Assembly: GCA_041493205.1 (NCBI GenBank)
Contig: JBGPYM010000010.1
Coordinates: 1-27,700, forward strand
Direction of reading: 5' to 3'
DNA length: 27,700 bases
Origin: JBGPYM01 sp041493205
GTDB lineage: Bacteria > Bacteroidota > Ignavibacteria > UBA10030 > UBA6906
The translations under genes and the position numbers were made by a program. Position 1 is the first letter of the stretch. The number at the start of each line of letters is the position of its first letter. Below the pieces are notes generated by a model. It was not told where the DNA came from, ran no database searches, and was given only the letters and a program-made list of their open reading frames with translations. Below are positions 8,195 through 16,523 of the stretch, piece after piece.

Positions 8195-11100
8195 TTACGG
8201 CGACATGGAGGGAGGCGCCGCTGAGAGATCGCTCCCCCACTTCTTGTTCGGCGCCGGCCCCATGACGAATTCCAGAGTTCCACCCGCAATGATGTCCGCG
8301 TGCCGGATGTATGTCTTTTCGAGCGGCTGGCCGTTCAGCGCAACGGACTGGACATACACGTTTTGGGGAGACATGTTGCGCGCCGTGACCGTGAATGTCT
8401 TCCCATCACCGACGTCAATCGTCGCCCCCTCGACCGCCGGACTCCCGATGACATAAATCCCCTCCGCCGGGTTGACCGGATAGAACCCGAGGGCGCTCAT
8501 GATGTACCAGGCCGACATCTGCCCGCAATCCTCATTGCCGCAGAGCCCGTCGGGGGCGTCACCGTACATCTCGCGCATAATGCGACGGACAAGTTCCTGC
8601 GTCTTCCAGGGCTGCCCCGCATAGTCATAGAGGTACGCGATATGATGGCTCGGTTCGTTCCCGTGTGCGTAGAGCCCGATCAAACCCGAAACGTCCGAGG
8701 GTGCGCCGGTCCCTTCGAGATTGGAGCTCTGCTGGAAGAGCGAGTCGAGCTTGGTGGTGAACTTCTCTCTTCCCCCCATCAGCGTGATGAGACCCCGGAC
8801 ATCGTGCGGGACAAACCAGGAGTATTGCCACGCGTTCCCCTCGGTATACTCGGGCTGCTTGAGCGTGGAATAGCGCGGATTGAACGGCGTGCGCCAGGAC
8901 CCGTCAAGATTTCTCCCCCGCATGAATCCCGTCGTCTTGTCTAAGAGATTCTTGAAATATCCTGCCCGCTCGGTAAATAGCGCATAGTCGTCTTTGTACC
9001 CGAGCGCCTTCGCCACCTGTGCGATGCACCAGTCGTCGTAGGCATATTCGAGCGTCTTCGACACCGATTCCGGCTCCATATCAGCCGGGATATATCCGAC
9101 GGAACGCATCGGAACCACGGTGACCGTCCCACGGGCAGTCGGGGTCTTTGCCGGTCCGAGCGTAACCGCCACGGTTCTGGTCGCTGCGACTGCGGGAACG
9201 CGAATGCGAAATGTCGAGAGCCCGGGGGTGACCCACACCGTCAGGGGTGGGACGCCTTCTGCCGTCAGGGTAACGCGTCCGGGAGGCCCCACGTGTTCCA
9301 CGTCGGCGCGAATCATCTGCACCGTGCTCCCTCCTTCTTTCACGGTCCCGAAGTCACCGGAGAGGACCAACCGCGGCGTGAACTGGTGCATAAACGTCAT
9401 GACCCAGTCCGGGCTTGCGTCGTTGCCGCCCGTCAGCTGGACTTCCTGCGATGTGCCCGGTTTGACGGCACCTGCAGGGACGGTAAGAACCATCGTCCCG
9501 AAGAGGTCGCCCATCCAGTCGGTGGTTGACGCGCGGAACGAGAGACGGGCACCTGTGCGTCCGATAATGCTCCACTCGCGGTCCGACGGTTTCGCGGCGG
9601 TATTGAAGCTGAGCAGGTACTGGCGATTAAGATAGAGGTCAAATCGATGCGCCCCCTTCTGCGAGGCGACTCCTGCGAGCCACACGAAGGAGAGATTCTT
9701 GTCGGTGAGTTTCGCCGGGACAGTTGACGTGTTCCACAGGATGGTCGAGTGTTCGCTCGTCGCACGCGCAATCATGGCGCGGGAAACCTGCGGGTGAGCT
9801 GAGTGATAGCTGATGGTGTCCCCCGCAAAGCGCGTTCCGTAGCCGTTGAACACCGGGCCCGTCTCGGCGGGGGGCCACGAAGCTGCAGCAGCACCCCCGG
9901 TTTCAGGGATCGCTGCCGACGGCGAGTAGTATTTCAGTCCCTGGTGATCGCGGATCGCGCTCGCCTTCATGGCGCGGTATGCTTCCTGGATATCAAAACC
10001 CTTGACCCCTTTGAGATATGCGTCAGCAATAACCGGCACGGCGTTGTAGCCGATCATCGTATTGGTCTCGCACGCAGCGAGCGGCCAGACAGGAAGATGG
10101 CCGCCTTCCCGCGCGAATGCCAGCATGGAGTTGACCAGATCACCGACGCGATCCGGCATCAGAATCGTATAGAGGGGATGGGCGGCGCGGAAGGTATCCC
10201 AGAGCGAGAGCGTCGAGTAGTCTTGAAACGTGTCCCCGCGATGCGTTTGGCCGTCTGCGCCCCGGTATTTCCGGTCGATATCCGCGTACATCGTCGGCGC
10301 CAGCATCGCATGGTAAAGGGCCGTATAGAATACAGTCTTCTGGTGTTCATCGGACGATTGCACGGCGATTTTGCGGAGTTCCCTGTCCCACGCCTCCGCG
10401 GCCGACTGCCGGATGATGTCAAAATCCCAACCGGGGATTTCGTTCGTGAGGTTCCCGAGCGCCCCTGACGTGCTCACGGCGGAGAGCCCCACTTTCGCCA
10501 GGATTATTCCACCCCGGGGAACTGCGAATCTCAGAACCGCCTTGACATTCTTTCCGCGTGCGAGGCGGCTCCCCGGGAGCGGCACGCCGTCCGAAAGGAA
10601 GCCGACCGATGCCGGCGCGGGGGAGAACCGGGCCGCAAAAAACACGCGTTGATCGGTCGCCCAGCCGTTGGAGTATCGGGACCCCATCAGAAGGGATTCG
10701 TTTTCCAGCCCGGCGAACGACTCCATCGTGATGTCATCCTGACCGTAGCCGAGGTTGATGACGATCAGTGCGGAGTCGGAGGATGTGAATGTGTAACGGT
10801 GGAACCCGGCACGCGTCGTCGCAGTCAGCTCAACGAGGACTTTCGAATCCTGGAGAAGAACCGAATAATATCCTGCGGCAGCGGTTTCATGCGCATGAGA
10901 GAAGGGTGCGCGGTACTTGTCGTTCAGGATCGCCGATGACGTGCCCGGAGTAAACAGGATGTCTCCAAGATCGCCGCAACCGGTCCCGCTCAGGTGTGTA
11001 TGGCTGAAGCCCGCGAGCGAAGAATCGGAGTAATGGTATCCGGAGCACCAGTCCCATCCGCTCTTGCCGGCGTCGGGACTGAGCTGGACCATCCCGAACG

Positions 11101-11263
11101 GAAGGGATGCGCCGGGATACGTGTGACCGTGCGATCCTGTGCCGATCAGGGGGTTGATGTATCGTGTGGGGGATTCCTCATCCTGCGCGGAGACAGGGAC
11201 GGCGAGGAATGCAAGGAAGAGAATCGACAGGAGAGAGAGGTGAAGCGGTCTCCGGTGCATCAT
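8195..11263 (-). CDS. GH92 family alpha-mannosidase with a large inserted beta domain
   Basis: A 1022-residue secreted exo-acting, calcium-dependent, inverting alpha-mannosidase by family knowledge. Family signatures seen are YINPLIGTG, HTYPGASLPFGMVQLSPD, GFSHTHLSGTGCGDLGDI and WDTFRAAHPL; GNEPSHHIAYLY carries the likely acid Glu870 and GNEDCGQMSAWY the likely base region Glu911/Asp912. A signal peptide follows MMHRRPLHLSLLSILFLAFLAV and ends at VSAQ. The start at 11263 has AAAGGA ~10 nt upstream; an in-frame TTG at 11314 would overlap the upstream gene. Usual GH92 length is ~750 residues. Here ~275 residues separate the helix ending GLKYY (442-446) from GYIPADME (723 on), normally near neighbours, and this insert is beta-rich. 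It follows the unknown secreted gene by 37 bp. The product likely trims mannosides from glycoproteins or mannans outside the cytoplasm. Confidence 0.93.
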   Translation of the reverse strand: MMHRRPLHLSLLSILFLAFLAVPVSAQDEESPTRYINPLIGTGSHGHTYPGASLPFGMVQLSPDAGKSGWDWCSGYHYSDSSLAGFSHTHLSGTGCGDLGDILFTPGTSSAILNDKYRAPFSHAHETAAAGYYSVLLQDSKVLVELTATTRAGFHRYTFTSSDSALIVINLGYGQDDITMESFAGLENESLLMGSRYSNGWATDQRVFFAARFSPAPASVGFLSDGVPLPGSRLARGKNVKAVLRFAVPRGGIILAKVGLSAVSTSGALGNLTNEIPGWDFDIIRQSAAEAWDRELRKIAVQSSDEHQKTVFYTALYHAMLAPTMYADIDRKYRGADGQTHRGDTFQDYSTLSLWDTFRAAHPLYTILMPDRVGDLVNSMLAFAREGGHLPVWPLAACETNTMIGYNAVPVIADAYLKGVKGFDIQEAYRAMKASAIRDHQGLKYYSPSAAIPETGGAAAASWPPAETGPVFNGYGTRFAGDTISYHSAHPQVSRAMIARATSEHSTILWNTSTVPAKLTDKNLSFVWLAGVASQKGAHRFDLYLNRQYLLSFNTAAKPSDREWSIIGRTGARLSFRASTTDWMGDLFGTMVLTVPAGAVKPGTSQEVQLTGGNDASPDWVMTFMHQFTPRLVLSGDFGTVKEGGSTVQMIRADVEHVGPPGRVTLTAEGVPPLTVWVTPGLSTFRIRVPAVAATRTVAVTLGPAKTPTARGTVTVVPMRSVGYIPADMEPESVSKTLEYAYDDWCIAQVAKALGYKDDYALFTERAGYFKNLLDKTTGFMRGRNLDGSWRTPFNPRYSTLKQPEYTEGNAWQYSWFVPHDVRGLITLMGGREKFTTKLDSLFQQSSNLEGTGAPSDVSGLIGLYAHGNEPSHHIAYLYDYAGQPWKTQELVRRIMREMYGDAPDGLCGNEDCGQMSAWYIMSALGFYPVNPAEGIYVIGSPAVEGATIDVGDGKTFTVTARNMSPQNVYVQSVALNGQPLEKTYIRHADIIAGGTLEFVMGPAPNKKWGSDLSAAPPSMSP

Positions 11264-11300
11264 CGTGAATTTGTCCTTTCGAGTTCGCGGTGTTCTCTCC

Positions 11301-12089
11301 CTACTTGGGGCCAATTTTAAGGGAACGGATCACGTTCTCCAGCAATGTGAGTGGGGGCTTGAATTTCCCCGCAGGCAGTTTTTCCAGCTCTTGTGCAGTC
11401 TGCGCCACCGTCCGCTCGACACTCTGTGCGGTAGCCGCCGTATCCCCCGCTCCGGGCGCCAGAGGCAGTCCCGGCGCGCCCACAGGAAAGAGTGCGGAGA
11501 CAAACCAGGCGTTGTCGTCGGTCAGTCCCTGGAATGTGTAAACGAGATCGCTGTTGTTGAGCGGAATTTTCTCCTGCCCGTACTGCGTCAGGAACAGCAC
11601 TCCGCGGCCGTTACGAAACCGGAGAATTTTCCGTTTGCCGACGAAGGCCTGACCGACGTCTGCCCAGGGAAGGAACGGCACCGTCTTTCCGCGCGGATGG
11701 CTGCGTTTGACGAGATACGCGGTGAGATCGTCGACGGCCTGTTTCGTTGTCGGGAAGTCCTTTGCAAACTCCTTATTGTCGGGGTCTGATGTCGGGAACA
11801 CGTACAACTTCATCTGGCTGTAATCCCCTCCCGCCTGTCGGCGTTGGGCGGGGACATACGACTCGCGGAACGTGATGAGGATGTGCGCGGGCCAGACCCC
11901 GTCAGGCTTTTCGGTCTTGTTGACGAGGGGAACTGCCCGCACCGTTTCCGCGAGATATTCCTGGGCAAGAGACGCATCAAAACTGAACGTCACGTTCTTA
12001 TACGAGACGTCCTTGAGCTCGGCCGGCTGTTGGGCGAACGCGGCGGCGGCTGCCGCTATGAACGTCAGTGCGATCGCAATCTTCTTCAT
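11301..12089 (-). CDS. Secreted protein of unknown function
   Basis: A 262-residue protein with a clean signal peptide (MKKIAIALTFIAAAAAAFAQQ). I recognise the pattern (PDGVWPAHILITF, VPFLPWADVGQAF, FRNGRGVLFLTQYGQEKIPLNNSDLVYTFQGLT, then a statement-like VSALFPV segment) as typical of uncharacterised secreted or lipoprotein families in several phyla, but no function is known to me. No catalytic motif stands out, and the C-terminus (~205-262) looks helical. The ATG at 12089 is preceded by GAAGGG 4 nt away; a GTG directly upstream is an alternative. It lies 44 bp after the exporter gene and 37 bp before GH92, so it is part of that operon and may be an accessory to mannoside use. This last point is inference from position. 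Confidence 0.72.
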   Translation of the reverse strand: MKKIAIALTFIAAAAAAFAQQPAELKDVSYKNVTFSFDASLAQEYLAETVRAVPLVNKTEKPDGVWPAHILITFRESYVPAQRRQAGGDYSQMKLYVFPTSDPDNKEFAKDFPTTKQAVDDLTAYLVKRSHPRGKTVPFLPWADVGQAFVGKRKILRFRNGRGVLFLTQYGQEKIPLNNSDLVYTFQGLTDDNAWFVSALFPVGAPGLPLAPGAGDTAATAQSVERTVAQTAQELEKLPAGKFKPPLTLLENVIRSLKIGPK

Positions 12090-12133
12090 CACACCCTTCC
12101 CTTCTCAGTCCCTGACATGTCAGCTGCAGACGT

Positions 12134-13021
12134 TCACCGCAGAAAGAGAACGGCGACCCCCGCAACGGCTATCACCGCACCCAGTGTCGCCTTCCAGGTG
12201 AGATTCTCCCGGTAAATGAAATGAACGATCGGCAGCATGATAATCGGCACGGTCGCCATGATGGTTGCCGCAATGCCGACGCTGGTATGCGCGACGGCGA
12301 TCAGACTGAACGAAATGCCGAGAAACGGACCGAGCACAGCCCCGATGGCTGTCAGGACGAACGCCCGGCGGTCGGTCAGCAGTATCCTGAACGCATCCGA
12401 TGACCTGGCGGCGACCACGCCAATCGGAAGCATAATGACAAGAGACCCGAGAATGCGGATAAGTGTCGCCACAAAGCCGTTGATCTCCCCCTCCAGGAAT
12501 GCCATCTTCGCAAAGATCAATCCCACACCCTGCCCCGCGGCCGCGATGGCGGCGAAGAATACGCCGCGCCACGCGACAGGCGCATGCGGGGCATTCGGGT
12601 TCCGCTCCAGCACGACGATGGTAACGCCTCCGAGCGTGACCAGGATGCCGAGGATACCGTAGAAGGAGAGCGTTTCATGAAGGAGGATGTATGCCAGCAG
12701 GGCTGCGAACGCAGGGGCGGTGGACATGATGAGCATCGTGATGCGGGGTCCGAGTTCGCGGAACGCATTGAAGAGGAAGGAATCCCCTATTGCCAGGCCG
12801 ATCACGCCGCTGATACACAGGAGCATCCCCTGGGAGAACGAGATGTGCACACTGAAACCCATCACCGCAATCAGCACGCCCAGATAGAGTGTGGCCAGGA
12901 GAAGACGCGCCAGGTTGACCGGCATCGAACCTGCACGCGCCGTAGCCGCCGCAAACACCAGAGCGCTCCCCGCCCAGAAACACGCCGTCAACAGCGCGCT
13001 CAACTCCCCGACAAATGGCAT
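12134..13021 (-). CDS. EamA/DMT-superfamily transporter
   Basis: A 295-residue inner-membrane protein with about ten hydrophobic helices arranged as two EamA repeats of five, the standard layout of drug/metabolite transporters. The first repeat contains SAPAFAALLAYILLHE and the second ends VPIIMLPIVHFIYREN...VIAVAGVAVLFL; the acidic residue in ...LHE and ...RE(N) at the fourth helix of each repeat is typical. The substrate cannot be read from sequence. The ATG at 13021 has AAGGA 4-5 nt upstream and a promoter at 13048-13076, so it is the first gene of the minus-strand operon. It is divergent from the corrinoid operon across a ~95-bp gap. It could export a sugar or small metabolite, but this is not supported beyond position. 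Confidence 0.88.
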   Translation of the reverse strand: MPFVGELSALLTACFWAGSALVFAAATARAGSMPVNLARLLLATLYLGVLIAVMGFSVHISFSQGMLLCISGVIGLAIGDSFLFNAFRELGPRITMLIMSTAPAFAALLAYILLHETLSFYGILGILVTLGGVTIVVLERNPNAPHAPVAWRGVFFAAIAAAGQGVGLIFAKMAFLEGEINGFVATLIRILGSLVIMLPIGVVAARSSDAFRILLTDRRAFVLTAIGAVLGPFLGISFSLIAVAHTSVGIAATIMATVPIIMLPIVHFIYRENLTWKATLGAVIAVAGVAVLFLR

Positions 13022-13047
13022 GTGATCCTTATGTGTAAGAGCGGCAT

Positions 13048-13076
13048 AATCTACAAAGATCCCGTTGAAGGGTCAA
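13048..13076 (-). promoter_or_regulatory. Sigma70-type promoter of the exporter/GH92 operon
   Basis: Minus-strand TTGACC (13071-13076), 17-bp spacer, TAGATT (13048-13053). The start codon is 26 nt downstream of the -10 box. Confidence 0.6.
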
Positions 13077-13105
13077 CCTGGGGTGATTTCCACGCCACGA
13101 TTTCG

Positions 13106-13111
13106 TACATT
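13106..13111 (+). promoter_or_regulatory. Possible -10 box of the corrinoid operon, near-leaderless
   Basis: TACATT lies 4 nt before the ATG at 13116 and no Shine-Dalgarno sequence is present, which would fit a transcript starting at or near the start codon. I see no good -35 box at 16-18 bp, so this is weak. Confidence 0.25.
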
Positions 13112-13115
13112 ATAT

Positions 13116-14207
13116 ATGGCACGCCGTTCCAACAATAAAACGAACCACCCCCCCGCCGTGACACCACGTGAACGATGGCTCGCGCTCTTCGCGGGTGAGC
13201 GCACCGACCGCATCCCGACGGATTACTGGGCAACCGATGAAGTCACCCGGAGACTTTTCCGCGATCTCGGGTGTACGACCATCGAAGAGCTCTACTCCGC
13301 TCTGCATATCGACGGGATCATACCGGTCGAGCCGCCGCGCACGCTGGCGCATTTCCCGGGAGATCCGGAAGCCGATCTGTGGGGTCTGCGAAGAACGTCG
13401 ATTGACTATGGCGGCGGAGTGTACGAGGAGTTCGCCAACCATCCGCTCGCGCACATGACGTGCATCGAGGAACTCGACGGATACGCCTGGCCGAGCGCCG
13501 ACGATCACGACTATGAGGCGTACCGTGCGATGCTCTCGCAGGTTCCGGCCCACCGTCTCGTCCGTTCATGTTCCTTCGAGCCGTATCTCCTCTACTGCGC
13601 ACTGCGGGGGCTCGAGCTTGCCATGATGGACCTGATTGCGGAACCAGAATTTGCCATGGCGGCGCTGAAGCGCATATTCGACTACCATTATGACCTCGCC
13701 GAACGCACGTTTGCAATCGGGAAGGGACGGGTGGACGTTACGTACGTTGCGGAAGACCTGGGGGGACAGACGGCGCTGCTGATGAGTCTCCCGCAGATCA
13801 GGAAATTTTTTCTCCCCAACCAGAAGAAGATGGCGGATCTTGCCAGGAGCTTCGGCATTCATGTCTTCTACCACACCGATGGTGCCGTGCGGAACGTGAT
13901 TCCCGACCTCCTGAACGTCACCGGCATTGAGCTTCTCAATCCGATCCAGTGGCGTTGTCCGGGGATGGATCGTGAAGGGCTTGTCAGGGATTTTGGAAGC
14001 AAGGTGATATTCCATGGCGCGATGGACAATCAGCAGACGCTCCCCTTCGGCTCTGCCGCGGATGTGCACCAGGAGGTGCTCGACAATATCGAGATATTCC
14101 GGAGCGCACGCTGGGTGTGCGCACCCTGCCACAACCTGCAGCCTGTGACCTCGACCGAGAAGATCGTGACAATGTACGATACCATACACAAATACGGAAT
14201 TCAGTAA
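13116..14207 (+). CDS. UroD/MtaA-like cobamide methyltransferase
   Basis: A 363-residue protein of the uroporphyrinogen decarboxylase fold, in the branch that acts as corrinoid methyltransferases. It opens TPRERWLALFAGERTDRIP, typical of the family. The region VFYHTDGAVRNVIPDLL...GIELLNPIQ...FHGAMDNQQTLPFGS...EVLDNI is characteristic. Classical MtaA-type enzymes bind zinc through His-x-Cys plus a later Cys; here the first element is His253-Thr-Asp255, with Cys335 and Cys338 later, so metal binding may differ. With the next gene encoding a corrinoid protein, it probably transfers a methyl group from an unknown donor to cob(I)alamin. The ATG at 13116 has no ribosome site; an in-frame GTG at ~13158 (MTPRERW) is an alternative start. 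Heme-pathway UroD function is unlikely given the operon. Confidence 0.85.
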   Translation: MARRSNNKTNHPPAVTPRERWLALFAGERTDRIPTDYWATDEVTRRLFRDLGCTTIEELYSALHIDGIIPVEPPRTLAHFPGDPEADLWGLRRTSIDYGGGVYEEFANHPLAHMTCIEELDGYAWPSADDHDYEAYRAMLSQVPAHRLVRSCSFEPYLLYCALRGLELAMMDLIAEPEFAMAALKRIFDYHYDLAERTFAIGKGRVDVTYVAEDLGGQTALLMSLPQIRKFFLPNQKKMADLARSFGIHVFYHTDGAVRNVIPDLLNVTGIELLNPIQWRCPGMDREGLVRDFGSKVIFHGAMDNQQTLPFGSAADVHQEVLDNIEIFRSARWVCAPCHNLQPVTSTEKIVTMYDTIHKYGIQ

Positions 14208-14228
14208 TCAACGCGGAGGAAGCATACG

Positions 14229-14864
14229 ATGGCTGATCTTCAGAAACTCTACGACGCAATCCTGAACGGTAACTTCAAGGCCGCGCGGGAAGTGACCCAG
14301 CAGGCCCTCTCGGAGGGGATCGACCCATCTGCACTGGTCCACGACACGATGATCCCGGCAATGAATGAGGTGGGACGGCGGTACGAGGCAAACGAGTACT
14401 TCGTCCCGGAGCTCCTGATCGCTGCGCGTGCAATGAAGGCGTCGCTCGAGCTGATCCGGCCCCTGCTCGCGGAAAAAGGGACCGAACCGGTCGGCCGCGT
14501 GGTCATAGGGACTGTGCAGGGAGATCTGCATGACATCGGCAAGAACCTCGTCGCAGCAATGCTCGAGGGGGCCGGTTTCGAAGTCGTGGACCTCGGCGTG
14601 GACGTTTCGCCGGAGAAGTTCGTTGCAGCAGCCCGGGAGAAGAATGCTTCGATCGTCGCTCTCTCGGCGTTGCTCACGACCACGATGCACGCGATGAAGG
14701 CGGTGGTCGAGAATCTGAACACCGCCGGTCTGCACGGAAAGGTGAAGATCATCATCGGCGGCGCTCCGGTGACGCAGAAGTATGCCGACGAGATCGGCGC
14801 TGACGGTTACAGCAGCAATGCCAACGCCGCCGTTGCACTTGCGCGGAAGCTCCTCGCCGCCTGA
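14229..14864 (+). CDS. Corrinoid (B12-binding) methyltransferase protein, MtbC/MtgC-like
   Basis: A 211-residue carrier protein. The N-terminal ~85 residues are the helical cap of methionine synthase-type B12 proteins. The C-terminal Rossmann domain carries the base-off/His-on motif DxHxxG (Asp99-Leu-His101-Asp-Ile-Gly104 in GDLHDIGK), followed by GFEVVDLGVDV and the downstream VALSALLTTTM and IIIGGAPVT segments. His101 is the lower ligand to cobalt. It accepts the methyl group from the UroD-like enzyme and hands it to a second methyltransferase. GGAGGA lies 8 nt before the ATG and 21 bp separate it from the upstream gene. Its length is typical of stand-alone corrinoid proteins. Confidence 0.95.
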   Translation: MADLQKLYDAILNGNFKAAREVTQQALSEGIDPSALVHDTMIPAMNEVGRRYEANEYFVPELLIAARAMKASLELIRPLLAEKGTEPVGRVVIGTVQGDLHDIGKNLVAAMLEGAGFEVVDLGVDVSPEKFVAAAREKNASIVALSALLTTTMHAMKAVVENLNTAGLHGKVKIIIGGAPVTQKYADEIGADGYSSNANAAVALARKLLAA

Positions 14865-14872
14865 GGGAGACC

Positions 14873-15751
14873 ATGCATCCCCTCATCGAAAAACTCCTCT
14901 CCGCGTCGCCCGTGGTCACTGACGGGGCGCTCGGGACGCAGTTGCAGGCGCTCGGATTGCCGCCGGGAGAGCATCCCGACCTGTGGAACCTTTCGCACCC
15001 CGAACGGGTAGAGCAGGTTGCGGCGGCGTACGTGGCCGCTGGAAGCCGGATCATTCTCACCAACACATTCCGTTCGAACAGGATTGCCCTGGCAGGCCAT
15101 GGCGGAGCAGAGCGGGTTACGGAGTTGAACGCGGCGGGCGTGCGGCTTGCCCGCCGGGCAGCCGGGACTGCCGCCCTTGTCTTTGCATCGATGGGCTCAA
15201 GCGGCAAGATGCTCATGTCCGGGGACGTCACCGAAGAGGAACTTGCCATAGCGTTCGGCGAACAGGCGGGAGCGCTCGCGCAGGCGGGAGTCGATGCCAT
15301 TGCCATCGAGACAATGACGGATCTCGACGAGACACTTATCGCGCTCAAGGCGTCGAAAAAGACGGGATTGCCGGTGGTGGTCAGCATGGTTTTCGATTCC
15401 GGGAAGGAGAAAGACCGGACCATGATGGGCAAAACGCCCGAGCAGGTAGCGGCAGCGCTCACCGAAGCGGGGGCAGATGTGATCGGCGCGAATTGCGGAC
15501 TCGGGATCGAAGGGTATATCCCCGTGTGCCGCCGGCTCAAACAGTCGACGCCGCTCCCCATCTGGATCAAGCCCAACGCAGGGCTCCCTGCAATGGTTGA
15601 TGGACATATCACCTACCGGACAACGGCCGGGGAATTTGCCGCACGCGTTCCTGCCCTCCGCGGGGCAGGCGCCGATTTTATCGGCGGGTGCTGCGGGACG
15701 ACGCCGGAGTTTATCCGCTCTATCGTGGCAGCGCTTTCGAAAGCCTCATGA
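14873..15751 (+). CDS. Homocysteine S-methyltransferase (MetH N-terminal module type)
   Basis: A 292-residue TIM-barrel enzyme of the Hcy-S-methyltransferase family. It begins with the family opening VVTDGALGTQLQ and contains ILTNTFRSNR. The zinc triad is complete: Cys208 (ANCGLG) and Cys273-Cys274 (GGCCGTTP), which match the spacing of the MetH homocysteine domain. In this operon the likely methyl donor is the methylated corrinoid protein encoded 8 bp upstream, giving methionine. The folate and activation domains of full MetH are absent, so this looks like a split methionine-forming system, although S-methylmethionine or another donor cannot be excluded. A GAGGGAG ribosome site precedes the ATG. 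Confidence 0.92.
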   Translation: MHPLIEKLLSASPVVTDGALGTQLQALGLPPGEHPDLWNLSHPERVEQVAAAYVAAGSRIILTNTFRSNRIALAGHGGAERVTELNAAGVRLARRAAGTAALVFASMGSSGKMLMSGDVTEEELAIAFGEQAGALAQAGVDAIAIETMTDLDETLIALKASKKTGLPVVVSMVFDSGKEKDRTMMGKTPEQVAAALTEAGADVIGANCGLGIEGYIPVCRRLKQSTPLPIWIKPNAGLPAMVDGHITYRTTAGEFAARVPALRGAGADFIGGCCGTTPEFIRSIVAALSKAS

Positions 15752-15782
15752 GAGGCGAAGTTCCCGCCCCGGGAGACCTTAC

Positions 15783-16523
15783 GTGATTCTGAGTCTCATC
15801 AGCTGCGAAGTTTTCTACCGCGAAGCCTGTTCGCTCGTCGCCGCATCCCCGCACCAGGTGGAGCTCCACTTCCTTCCAAAAGGCCTGCACGATATCGGCG
15901 TAGAGGGGATGCGTACCCGCCTGCAGGCCGCCATCGATGCCGTCGATGCCTCCCGTTCCGAAACGATCCTCCTCGGCTACGGGCTCTGCAACAACGGCCT
16001 AATCGGGCTGAAAGCGCCCGCCATTCCCCTCGTTGTCCCCCGAGCCCATGACTGCATGACGATGTTTTTCGGAAGCTGCCCCCGCTACGAAGAGTATTTT
16101 AGGTTGAACCCGGGGACTTATTTTCTCACAAGCGGTTGGATCGAGCGTGGAGAGCCGCAGGGAGAGCTCCGCCAGATTTCGATACAGCACGCAAGCGGCA
16201 TGGACCTGACGCTCGCCCAGCTTGCGGAGAAGTATGGAGAGGAGAACGCGCAGTACCTCTACGACCAGCTGTGCGACCAGACGAAACACTACCGGCAGCT
16301 GACGTACATCAGCATGGGCGTCGAGCCCGACGGTCGGTTTCGCAAGGAGGCAGAAACCCGCGCGGCGGCCAAGGGATGGCAATTCAAGGAGGAAAGGGGC
16401 GATCTCCGGCTCCTGCGCGCGCTCATCAATGGCCCCTGGAAAGAAGAAGAATTTCTGACCGTGCCTCCCGGCCGGCGGATTGTCGCGGACTACGGGGAAC
16501 GTTTGATCGGCATTGGAGAATGA
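15783..16523 (+). CDS. DUF1638 family protein of the corrinoid operon
   Basis: A 246-residue cytoplasmic protein. Conserved features of DUF1638 are present: an N-terminal Cys8 (LISCEVF), GYGLCNNGL with Cys69, PRAHDC with His89, Asp90 and Cys91, and then PGTYFLTSGW. The Cys/His set could bind a metal or corrinoid, but this is inference. The family is known mainly from neighbourhoods of UroD-type methyltransferases and corrinoid proteins, as here; its biochemical role is not established to my knowledge. The start is a GTG at 15783 with GGGAG about 8 nt upstream; no in-frame ATG gives a sensible N-terminus. Its stop overlaps the next start as ATGA, showing translational coupling to the activator gene. 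Confidence 0.85.
   Translation: MILSLISCEVFYREACSLVAASPHQVELHFLPKGLHDIGVEGMRTRLQAAIDAVDASRSETILLGYGLCNNGLIGLKAPAIPLVVPRAHDCMTMFFGSCPRYEEYFRLNPGTYFLTSGWIERGEPQGELRQISIQHASGMDLTLAQLAEKYGEENAQYLYDQLCDQTKHYRQLTYISMGVEPDGRFRKEAETRAAAKGWQFKEERGDLRLLRALINGPWKEEEFLTVPPGRRIVADYGERLIGIGE

Noticed and set aside
12112..12123. Perfect palindrome CTGACATGTCAG between the exporter and the unknown secreted gene
   Set aside because: Short, single copy and inside an operon; no link to a promoter.
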